From: Cordylochernes scorpioides
Lineage: Eukaryota > Arthropoda > Arachnida > Pseudoscorpiones > Chernetidae
Assembly: GCA_030710605.1 (NCBI GenBank)
Contig: CP092864.1
Coordinates: forward strand, 136,339,255 to 136,403,254
Length of the DNA: 64,000 bases
Reading direction: 5' to 3'
This document shows, in pieces, positions 12,201 to 24,200 of this stretch. The position numbers and the translations under genes are program-made. Position 1 is the stretch's first letter; every line of letters begins with the position of its first letter. The notes under the pieces were generated by a model that ran no database searches, had not been told where the DNA came from, and saw nothing but the letters and a program-made list of their open reading frames with translations.

Positions 12201-15200
12201 TTATTACCTTGTGTTTAATATTTATAAACGTTTATAAATCTATATATAGGTGGATTGGATGTTTTCTAGAATCGTTTTAACAAATGTTCGTTAGGCAAAC
12301 TTTTACTCAAGTAAAAACCGGGCGAAGCCGGTTACATTCGCTGAATACAGTTATTTACAAATGTTCGTTTGTGGCAAGATACTATTCCTTCAACTTTAAA
12401 TTACAGAGTGGACCAATTAATATTGATTTTTTTCAACTTATCGAGTATTTTTAAAGGGACCTGGAAAAAATTTTCCAATTATTGAGAGTATAGGCAAGTG
12501 TAGATTCAATATAGGGATTGGATGTTTGCTAGAATCGTTTTAACAAATGTTCGTTAGGCAAACCTTTACTAGGATAAAACCGGCGAAGCCGGGAAAATAT
12601 ATATAAATGTTTGTCTGCAATGCACGCCCTCAATTTGTAACTAATCTCGCTGAAATTTGAACAGGACAGAGAGTTAAATCTGGAAGAGTTTTTGTCGCGC
12701 TTTAACCAAGAAAAATTATAATTAACCAGGTACTAAGCAACAATATTTTTTTAGTCAGAAATGATGATGACAATATTGCTGTATCATGCTTGATTGACAT
12801 AAACAAAATTCTTTAGGGGAATATTCACTGAAACAGACCACGGGCGAAGCCAGATAATAATTTTCAGTAGACAGGAACAAAATTCTACCTGCAAAACATT
12901 CACTCGAGCAGAAGACACACGAAGCCAGGTCATCTCTATATATAAAATATCGTTTCTCGGCCTTTTGGCTAAGATCATGTAGTTTATCTCTAGATATTTT
13001 TATTTATATATATCTTTTTAAAAATATATTCAGTAGAGAGAGTGGATATGTTTGCTCGAAAAATATATTTTATATATTATATAAATGTATAACATAACGA
13101 ATATTATTATCATTATTATCATAATATTCTGTGTGTGTGTGTTCCGGAATATTATTATCAATTATCAATAATAAATATATTATCAATAATATTCCTTAGG
13201 CAAACTTCCACTCAGATAAAACTCGGGCGAAGCCGGGTACACATCCGCTAGTACTAAATAAAAAAAGTATTGAACCAGTACTTTTGTGTCTGATTATGGT
13301 AAAAATGCTGTTGGTGAACATCAGACACTATTTATCTAGATTCAGTCTTAATCTAAAGTACACTTTGGCTCCGTAATTAGGTGTTCTTTACAGTGAGGTA
13401 GTTCTACTGTATTTAGCAACTCTCTGGTAAGAGGGCACCTCTCCCTAAAGGACACTTTGGCTCTGCAATTAGGTGTTCTTTACAGAGAGTTAGTTCTACT
13501 CTATCCAGAACAACAGGTTACGAGTAGGGTCCATCGTACCAACACAATCCCCGTCTTGTCCCAGCTGAAATCCTTGATGACAAACACACTGGAAGGATCC
13601 TTGAGTATTCTGACAGGTTCCATTGGAGCAGGTCCGTGGCATTCTGGTGCACTCATCAATATCTACACAACCCACAGTTGGACTCCACAACTCTCTACTA
13701 CATCAGTAACACCACATACCTAGACACTGGTCGCCTGCTGGTGATAAAAAGAAGCCAGGGTTACAGGTACATCTGAAACTGCCTTCAAAGTTGGTGCAGA
13801 CACCATTTTGGCAGAGTCCTGGTCTGTCGGTGCATTCGTCGAGATCTGGAAACATTATACACTTGTGAGGTTGCCATATTTATCTCAGATGATACATTTA
13901 TGTACACAATATGCATAGAACACTCTCTATATGCACTCATGCACATAACTTTGGAAGTGGAAAGTCTTTATATCGCTGGTTATTTGTTTTTGAAGGAGAC
14001 AGAGGCAATTTTGTTCTCATTTGGTTATCTCGTGTTTCTTCAATAAAGGTCACTATAAAATCTTTCGGAGTTATTGTCTGAATCCCGATATACACGCTAA
14101 AAGGTACAACTTCCTTAAATTTTGTCCATGAGTGTATCTTTCAGAGTTATTGTCTGAATCCCAATATACATGCTGAAAGGTACAACTTCCTTAAGTTTTA
14201 TCCATTAGTGTATCTTTCAGAGTTATTGTCTGAATCCCGATATACATGCTGAAAGGTACAACTTCCTAAGTTTTGTCCATGAGTGTATCTTTCAGAGTTA
14301 TTGTCCGATTCCCAATATACATGCTTAAAAGGTACAACTTCCTTAAGTTTTATCCATTAGTGTATCTTTCAGAGTTATTGTCTGAATCCCGATATACATG
14401 CTGAAAGGTACAACTTCCTTAAGTTTTGTCCAAGAGTGTAGATGGAAATGGGGTTGTAAAAAGAATTATCTATTACTGTTTCTTTTTTAAAATAAAAATA
14501 CATTTTTCTGATTTTAACGAGAATGAAGAGAATTTTTGGAAATATATTGTTCTTCAGTGGTGATGGTCTCCCCATCATTTTCGCCAATTTAATCCACCAT
14601 ATCACTACAACTATTCTAACAATGGAGCTGGGTCTGATTGTTGCCATTGTTTAACTAAAATGGTTAAATCCAATTATTTAAATCTCTCAGCAACAATGAA
14701 TATTGATACCATTGTTACATCTTCAATCAACAATGGAGCTGGGTCTGATTGTTGCCATTGTTGAACTAAAATGATTAAATCCAATTATTTAAATCTCTCA
14801 GCAACAATGAATATTGATTCCATTGTTAGATCTGCAATCAACATTGGAACTGGGTCTGATTGTTGCCATTGTTGAACTAAAATTGTTTAATTCAATTGTT
14901 TTAATCTCTCAGCAACAATGAATATTGATTCCATTGTTACATCTCCAATCAACATTGATGCCATTGTTGAACTAAAATGGTTTAATTCAATTGTTTTAAT
15001 CTCTCAGCAACAATAAATATTGATTCCATTGTTATATCTGCAATGAACAATGAGGCTGGGTCAGATTGTTACCTTTGTTGAACTAAAATGGTTCAATCCT
15101 ATTTTTCTAATCTCTCAGCAACAATGAATATTGATTCCATTGTTACATCTCCAATCAACAATGTAGCTGAGTCTGTTTGTTGTCATTTTTGAACTAAAAT

Positions 15201-18200
15201 GGTTTAATTTAATTGTTTTAATCTCTCAGTAACAATGAATATTGATTTCATTGTTACATCTCCAAATAACAATGGAGCTTGGTCTTATTCAGTGTTGGGC
15301 ATTAAAAAATTATTTTTCAATTAAATTGAAGTGCAATTAACAATTAATTAATTGTTAATTAGAAAAGTTCAATTAACAATTAACAATTGATTAATTGTTA
15401 ATTGTGAAAATTACAATTAACAATTAATCAATTGTTAATCTTTAATAAATAATTTTAATTAATATTTGCCCAACACTGCCTGAGATAAAAAGTGTTTTAT
15501 TAAATACAACACACCTTTACCATCGTCAGCTGCAGTTGAACGCCTTTTTTCTTTTGCGACAATGACAAATCTGCCAAAGAGTCACAAATTGTCGGACAGC
15601 ATGTTCGAGAAGAGAGTGGTACTGAAATGCAGTGTTGGTCATTAAAAAAATATTTTTCAATTAAATTGAAGTGCAATTGACAATTAATTAATTGTTAATT
15701 AGAAAAGTGCAATTAACAATTAATTAATTGTTAATTGTATGAATACAATTGACAATTAATTAATTGTTAATTGTAAAAATACAATTAACAATTGATTAAT
15801 TGTTAATTGTGAAAATTACAATTAACAATTAATCAATTGTTAATCTTTAATAAATCATTTTAATTAATATTTGCCCAACACTGGTCTTATTGTTGTCATT
15901 GTTGAACTAAAATGGTTTAAATCAATTATTTAAATCTCTCAGCAACAATGAATATTGATTCCATTGTTAGATCTTCAATCAACATTGGAACTGGGTCTGA
16001 TTGTTGCCATTGTTGAACTAAAATAGTTTAATTCAATTGTTTTAATATCTCAGCAACAATGAATATTGATTCCATTGTTACATCTCCAATCAACAATGGA
16101 ACTGGGTCTGATTGTTGCCATTGTTGAACTAAAATGTGGTTCAATTAAATTGTTTTAATCTCTCAGCAACAATGAATATTGATTCCATTGTTACATCTCC
16201 AATCAACAATGGAGCTGGGTCTGATTGTTGCCATTGTTGAACTAAAATGGTTAAATCCAATTATTTAAATCTCTCAGCAACAATGAATATTGATTTCATT
16301 GTTAGACCTGCAATCAACATTGGAACTGGGTCTTATTGTTGCCATTGTTGAACTAAAATGGTTTAATTCATTTGTTTTAATCTCTCAGCAACAATGAATA
16401 TTGATTCTATTGTTACATCTCCATCAACAATGTAGCTGAGTCTGATCATTGCCATTGTTGGACTAAAATTGTTTAATCCCATTTTTCAAATTTTGCAGCC
16501 ACAATGAACATTGGTTCCATTGTTACATCTCCAATCAACAAAGGAGCTGGGTCTAATTGTTGCCATTGTTGAACTAAAATGGTTTAATTTAATTGTTTTA
16601 ATCTCTCAGTAACAATGAATATTGATTTCATTGTTACATGTCCAAATAACAATGGAGCTTGGTCTTATTGTTGTCATTGTTGAACAAAAATGGTTTAATC
16701 CTTTTATTTTAATCCCTAAGAAACAATGAATATTGATTCCATTGAACACAAGGTAATTAGACCAAATCCAAATAAATAAATAGTGTGTGACGTTCCATTG
16801 TTACATCTCTAATCAACAATGGAGCAGGGTATAATTTTTGCCATTGTTGAGCTAAAATGGTTTAATCAAATTGTTTTAATCTTGCAACAACATTGAATAT
16901 TGTTTCCATTGTTACATTTCAAATCAACAATGGAGCTGGGTATGTTTGTTGCCATTGTTGGACTAAAATGGTTAAATCCAATTGTTTAAATCTCTCAGCA
17001 ACAATGAATATTGATTTCATTGTTAGACCTGCAATCAACATTGGAACTGGGTCTTATTGTTGCCATTGTTGAACTAAAATGGTTTAATTCATTTGTTTTA
17101 ATCTCTCAGCAACAATGAATATTGATTCTATTGTTACATCTCCATCAACAATGTAGCTGAGTCTGATCATTGCCATTGTTGGACTAAAATTGTTTAATCC
17201 CATTTTTCAAATTTTGCAGCCACAATGAACATTGGTTCCATTGTTACATCTCCAATCAACAAAGGAGCTGGGTCTAATTGTTGCCATTGTTGAACTAAAA
17301 TGGTTTAATTTAATTGTTTTAATCTCTCAGTAACAATGAATATTGATTTCATTGTTACATGTCCAAATAACAATGGAGCTTGGTCTTATTGTTGTCATTG
17401 TTGAACAAAAATGGTTTAATCCTTTTATTTTAATCCCTAAGAAACAATGAATATTGATTCCATTGAACACAAGGTAATTAGACCAAATCCAAATAAATAA
17501 ATAGTGTGTGACGTTCCATTGTTACATCTCTAATCAACAATGGAGCAGGGTATAATTTTTGCCATTGTTGAGCTAAAATGGTTTAATCAAATTGTTTTAA
17601 TCTTGCAACAACATTGAATATTGTTTCCATTGTTACATTTCAAATCAACAATGGAGCTGGGTATGTTTGTTGCCATTGTTGGACTAAAATGGTTAAATCC
17701 AATTGTTTAAATCTCTCAGCAACAATGAATATTGATTCCATTGTTACACCCCCAATTAACAATGGAGCTGGGTATGTTTGTTGCCATTGTTGGACTAAAA
17801 TGGTTTAATACAATGGTTTTAATCCCTCAGCAACAATGAATATTGATTCCATTGTTATACCTCCAATCAACAATGGAGCTGGTTCTGATTGTTGCCATTG
17901 TTGAACAACAGTTAAACCTGTCTATAGCGCCCCTTCTTGGGACTCACCAAAATAGGGTGTTATAGAGAGGGGGTGATATAGATAGGTTGATTAATATTGA
18001 TGTAAATTGCATCGTACTATTTATAATCGAGCGCTTTATAGAGGAAGGCGCTATAGAGAGGAAGGCGCTATTTAGAGGAGGAGCTATAGAGTGGTTTAAC
18101 TGTAAAATGGTTTAAACCAATTATTTTAATCTCTCAGCAATAATGAATTTTGAGAGATTTGTTATAGCTCTCTAATCAACAATCAATCTCTGACAGTTTC

Positions 18201-21200
18201 AATTATCAGAGAAAATACACTTTCTATCAGACAATAATAGAAACATAAAAAAATGTACATTATGTACGTATAGCATGTATATCAGGATTCAGACAATAAC
18301 TCTGAAAGATAAGGCACAATTTGGATTATATATTATACAGTTACGAGCGTCATTCCTCATCTCCTAATCAATCAGTCATCAGTTTTCATCTCTGTCACCG
18401 TTTGCTTTTTTTTTTGGTATGGTGCCCTCCTATTGGTTGGCTACGGTCATGCCACCTTTGCCCCCCCCCCCCCCCCCCCACTCGCTATTTCGTCTTTGTA
18501 ATTATTGTGTTGGAGCGGGTCGCTCCCTAAATAAATGCATATATTAGATAATAACCAAATGGAATTCTCTCTTTCTTTTTCCCTGTAAAAGACGCCTACG
18601 GAAGCCAACAGTACATAGACAGATAAAGCACATAGGCTATAGTTATTAACTAACATATGCATTTATTTAAGGCGCCAATTTATAATTGTAACAAATAGTA
18701 TTTGAATCAAAACATTCAATCGGGTAAAACACGGGCGTTGCCCGGGTCATTCGGCTAGTATATTATAAACACAAGGTAATAAGACCAAATTCAAATAAAT
18801 AAATAGTGTGTGACGTTTCGGTAACAATGTTGTTACCGAAAAGTCACACACTATTTATTTGGATTTGGTCTTATTACCTTGTGTCTGAAAGATATTTGAT
18901 ACACAGTGAAGTTGAAGACACACAAGATAACAAAGTGTGAACAAAATTGTTTTGTCTTGAGATTTGAATTTATTGCCTTAGTATTGAAATTAATATTTTT
19001 CCAATGAAATCTAATCTCTCCATTTATAAGATCAAGTGATAGTCTTTTCAATTTTTAAATCAGATTTTGGAAAATTCCATCTATTTGTAATGAGAAATAC
19101 ATTAGAAATTACTTGATGCTTTTTGCAGAATTTAAGAAAAAAAATGTGAGAAAAAGAACTTACCCTTTTAATGATGTGTTTTCTCAACTTCTTGAAATAG
19201 AGGAGAGCTTCAGATCCTGAATTCTTTAACTTGAAAAGACTATCACTTGATCTTATAAATGGAGAGATTAGATTTCATTGGAAAAATATTTACTTCTGTC
19301 TTCTTAAAAAAGACTTTTCACCTCCCTAAGTTTTGTTTAAGAGTGTATAGGTAGCATATTGGGTTAAATGATAAGCCATAATTTAGATTATAGATTATAA
19401 ACACAAGGTAATAAGACCAAATTCAAATAAATAAATAGTGTGTGATGTTTCGGTAACAGCGTTGTTACCATCTTCAGACAAAAAAGTACTGGATAACAAA
19501 TTTTACCACAGTATGTTTTAAATAGTTACTGTTATCAAGTGTGTACATTGTTTTACACACTAACTATTTAAAACATGCTGTGGTAAAATTTCTCATTCAG
19601 TACTTTGGTCTGAAGATGGTAACAACGCTGTTACCGAAACATCACACACTATTTATTTATTTGTATTTGGTCTTATTACCTTGTGTTTACAATCAGTTAA
19701 AGAAATGCTTCAACTTCCAATAGAGAATTGTAGACAGAGAGAATTTACCGAGACAATCCCGTAGACTGTGAGCCAGCTTGTAGCCATCAGGACAGCGACA
19801 CTCGTAGCTACCAGGGTTGTTGATACACTGTGCTGATCTACCACACGGAGGAGGGGATTGGTCGCATTCGTTGGCGTCTGTCCCATCATGTAGGTCAGTC
19901 AAGGTCATTCAAAGGTCACTTCAAAGTCACTCACCATCACAAGTCAACAACGAGGGATTGTAAACATAACCTCTATAGCAATCACATCGGAAACTTCCAA
20001 CTGTATTGATGCAATAGCCGTTCTGACAAACCATCCCTTGGCATTCATCCACATCTGGAACAAAAAGGTGATCTTAGATCTTCAGGAGGTAGGATTAATG
20101 TGGTGTGGGAATTCTTAAAAGGAATACAAGTGCAGTCAAACTTCCATTTGAAGACATATAAAGTACAATTTACAAGAAAAATAAGACCAAATCCAAATAA
20201 ATTAATAGTGTCTGACATTTCGGTAACAGCACAGTAACAACAGCAGTACAAAAGTACTGAATAGATTCATGCTAAAAGATACAATTTCCTTAAGTTTTGT
20301 CCATGAGTGTATATAGGTATGGAGGGTTGAGAATGGAATTATTTAACACTATTCCTTTTTTAAATGAAGGAAAGATTTTGCTGAATTAAACCTGAGAATA
20401 AAAAGATTTGGAAACACTTGATTCATCAGTGGTGATGGTCTTCCCATCAATTTCACCAATATAAGCTACAAAATAAATACAACTATTGTAACAATGTAGC
20501 TGGGTCCTATTGTTGTCATTGTTGAACCAATATGATTTAGTTTATGATAACCACAGAGGCGTCTGTTACTTATGTCAGAGGCGGCCATTTATTTTGGAGC
20601 TAAGTCGGCCTGCCACAGAGTAGTGCTCCCAGTCTTAATGACAAAGGCAGACGAATTCTACTTCACCCTGTCATGATGGTTGTCAAACACATTATTGACT
20701 GTATAGACTCATCCATTAATGAGCTCTACTCATCCCCAGCAGACACCATCAACAAGCTCTACAAGCTTGATACCTTAGTATGATTGAGTGGAGCTAAGAA
20801 AGAAGAAGAAGAGACAGAGTAGACTATACAAGGAGGCCATCTACTCACCGTCCACCTCTCCAGTGATGGGGTTGATGATGGTGCCTGGTGTAGGACTGCA
20901 CAGCTGATGGTATTCCTCTGGACACACATAGATACACCATGTCTTATAGAATATAGTCATTTTACAACTGTTATACAGTGGAATACCTCATTATAACTGT
21001 CTCTTTTAGCCTCTTTATTATTATTCCTAGTACTTATGGTACATCATGAAAAATGGAAATTTAATGGAAAAATTAAAACATTCCCGAAATGCCCCAAAAT
21101 GCAATTCCCAACCAGCCAGTCCTGAATATCTATTGAATTATATCAAATCCTCCAAAAATGACCTCTGGGAAAACCCCAGGACTATAATAGAAAAGCTGAG

Positions 21201-24200
21201 AAAATTGGACCTAATGGAGATCATTTAAACGACTTGAGGAATAAGCAACAACACTTATGGTACAGGCTATGATAATCATGGCGGGTAGAAGTAGGTGGCT
21301 GTTTTTCTGTTAGTGCAACATATATTAACATATTAAAAACAAAATCGGCATTTACTGGCGGCTTACATGAACATTTTAGATGGCAGAATGCCATCTAGTG
21401 GGACAAAATCAACTAAACGTTGATTTAGTTTGTTCCAAAAATTATTAGCCAACCCAATTTCTTGATAAATCAAGAAAAGTCAACCATGTACATGTTTCAG
21501 GCTGTTGGCACTCCTTAGCATGATGCAGACTGCACCTTTACAACCAAAAGTTTGGGTTGGCCAAATATTTTTGGAACAAGCTAAATCAAAGTTTAGCTGA
21601 TTTTTGTTTCGCTAGATGGTGCTTTTCCATCTAAAAATGCTCGTGTGAGCAGTCATGAAATGCCAATTCTGTTTTTAATATCAACACCTGACCATTTTTT
21701 CTATCTTTTTCACACATCTTCAACTTTAGCACTTACAAATGTGCTAGAGAACCTGTTGTTTACTTGCACTTGCTGATGGGGTTAAACTTTTGCAAAAATC
21801 GAGGGCCATTGGAGCATGTTTTTTTATTTAAAAAAAAAGTGTCTGATGCAGGATTTGATCCCAGGTCATAGTGGTCAAAATGGTTTAGACCACTTATACA
21901 CCAAACCCTTTAGTCTTAATATGTGAATGATTAAACTTTTGTGATTCTATATAATGAAAGGATTTAAAAGCACGAATGTTTCCCTTATATACAATACAAA
22001 CTTCTAATGTCCTTACTGCAATAAAAATATATTGGGAGGGCTTGGTTCATCAGTGGTGAACCCTCCCAGTGGTTTCGCCAATTTAATCCACCAGACCGCT
22101 TCTCAGAGTTTTAATATTGTATTGGATGATTCTGCTTATATACGCAGCACTGAAGGGTGGAATCTCAGAAATGGTTTTCCCAATATACAGTTAAACCTGT
22201 CTATAGCGCCCCCTCTAAATAGCGCCTCCCTCTCTATAGCGCCAGATTTTAAATACGTAGTACGATGCAATTTACATTAAAAGTGACTATAGCACCCTAT
22301 TTTGGTGAGTCTCAAGAGGTGGCGCTATAGACAGGTTTAACTGTATATGGATGGCACGTTATTGCTTTGTGTTAATTTTGCGATGCTAAATTGCATAAAT
22401 AAATAATATTCAGTATGGTCTCTGGAAAGAGACTGCCTTAAGTCTGGTTGCTCCTGGAGAAGGTCTTTTACAAGTCACTGTCAACTTAGGCCAAGTCAAT
22501 GAGGAGTCTTTCAACCAAAGCCAAGTTTCTGATGAGAGACCACCTGGAGAGGCCAGGTTTATTCAGGTTTTTATGCAATGGTGTTTTAAGAGAGAGAATA
22601 TAATTTTGAAAACAGAGAAATCCATATAATGGGTCTTTTAATAAAAAGGCATATATTGGATCAAAATATAATTTATTTACCAATATTTCAGTTGGCTGAA
22701 TGCCTTTTTCAAATATAACAATATATATATGTTATATAAAGGTATTATTTAAAATATTTTATTTAGAATTGTTATATTAGGGTGTTATTTTATTTAAAAT
22801 TATATTTCATCGATTCAAATACTCTGTTTAAATCGACCGCCAGAGGTCACGCTTTCTCTATAAATACCTATTGTTGTTGTTCCCCAATGGCCGGCTCAAA
22901 TCTTTGTACATTATGTAAATAATCTTTTGGTTTCCTTGTTCTACTCGCCTTAAGACAATCTCTTATTAAAACTATTTTTGTTATTATACTTTCAAGATTA
23001 TTTTACCACGACTGCATTACCATAATCCTCAACATGATCAAAAATACAGCAGAAAATCTATCTTTTTTATATTATAAGATATCAATTGAAAAAGCCCTGT
23101 ACGATTTATAAATGAATAAAACAAAGCATCAATATATATATACATGTATATATATATATAGACTTGCTTTTGCTTGACTTTTTAACCATTCTATAGTAAA
23201 GCAGTATGGTAGATTTAACTGGCAAAACTGCTGGAAGGGTTCACTACTGATGAGCCAGGCAGTCCAATTATATTTATAACAGAAGTAAGAACAGGTGAAA
23301 ATTATTTTAATAAAAAGAATCAAGCATGTGTCATAAATATGAAAAATAGTAAAAAAGTGAAACTGTACTTAGATGAGGTAGATAAATTAAGAAAAGGCAT
23401 CTCCTGATAGTGTAACTAAAAGTTACTGATGGCTTGTGCCGTCTGTCAGAATAAATATCAACTCATTGTTGATTTTTAATTATTCCAGAATTGGCCAAAT
23501 ACACATTATTGATTTATAAAGAAAATGATATTCTCATGCCCAGCAATGGCCGCAGAAAATTGACATGAACCCAGAGCAGCAGCTATACACACCCAAGATG
23601 GAGAACATTGCGACTGCTGTGATAGAGATGTATGGAGACATCTGAGGTACTTCATTGGACACGAAAACAACAACAAAGAAAAGCTAACAACACAGATTTT
23701 TTTATTAATCAATAAAGGGTATTTGGCAACCTCTGGAATAATATAAAATCAACAATTCGTTGATATTTAATCTGACATATGGTGCAAGCCATCAGCAATT
23801 TTTAGTTGTACGATCAGGGGAGGTGTCATAAATAGTTTAAATTCCAAAAAAAGCTTTATTTTAATGTATTAGAAAAGAAAGAGATGCCAGAGTTACAAGG
23901 GAAATAAGACCTAATCCAAATAAATTAATAGTGTGTGATGTTTCAGTGTTGTTGCCATCATCAGACAAAAGAATAAATGAGAAAAAAGATCACAGCAGGT
24001 TCTTAAATAGTGTCCAGTCTGTGATATTCTTTCTCATTTATTCTTTTTTCTGATGATGGTAACAATGCTGAAACATCACACACTATTAATTTATTTGGAT
24101 TAGGTATTATTTTCTTGTATCTATAACCTATAATCCAAATTGTGCTTTATCAGAAATGTCATGGTTATATGAAGATGTCTAGGGTAGTTACTCACCAGAG

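Larger units (their letters stand above)
14600..18180 (+). repeat. Minisatellite of ~111-bp units
   Basis: Repeated units with AACAATGGAGCTGGGTCTG, TTGTTGCCATTGTTGAAC and CTCAGCAACAATGAATATTG, spaced 111 bp at 14618, 14729 and 14840. Units vary by substitution. Interrupted by a hAT-like insertion (15290-15883) and a TA MITE (17909-18102). Non-coding. Confidence 0.92.
19380..19690. repeat. HHR-A long palindromic copy
   Basis: Inverted repeat with a ribozyme core on each strand (minus 19444-19477, plus 19610-19643), converging arms CAGTACTTT and CTATTTAAAACATG around 19540. Confidence 0.85.

Noticed and set aside
12096-12213. Classic DNA-transposon MITE
   Set aside because: Flanking duplications are 10-13 bp and variable, and the left extension is not mirrored in the short copies, which does not fit cut-and-paste MITEs.
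14600-18180. CRISPR-like regular array
   Set aside because: Units are ~111 bp with no unique spacers, in animal intron DNA; it is a minisatellite.
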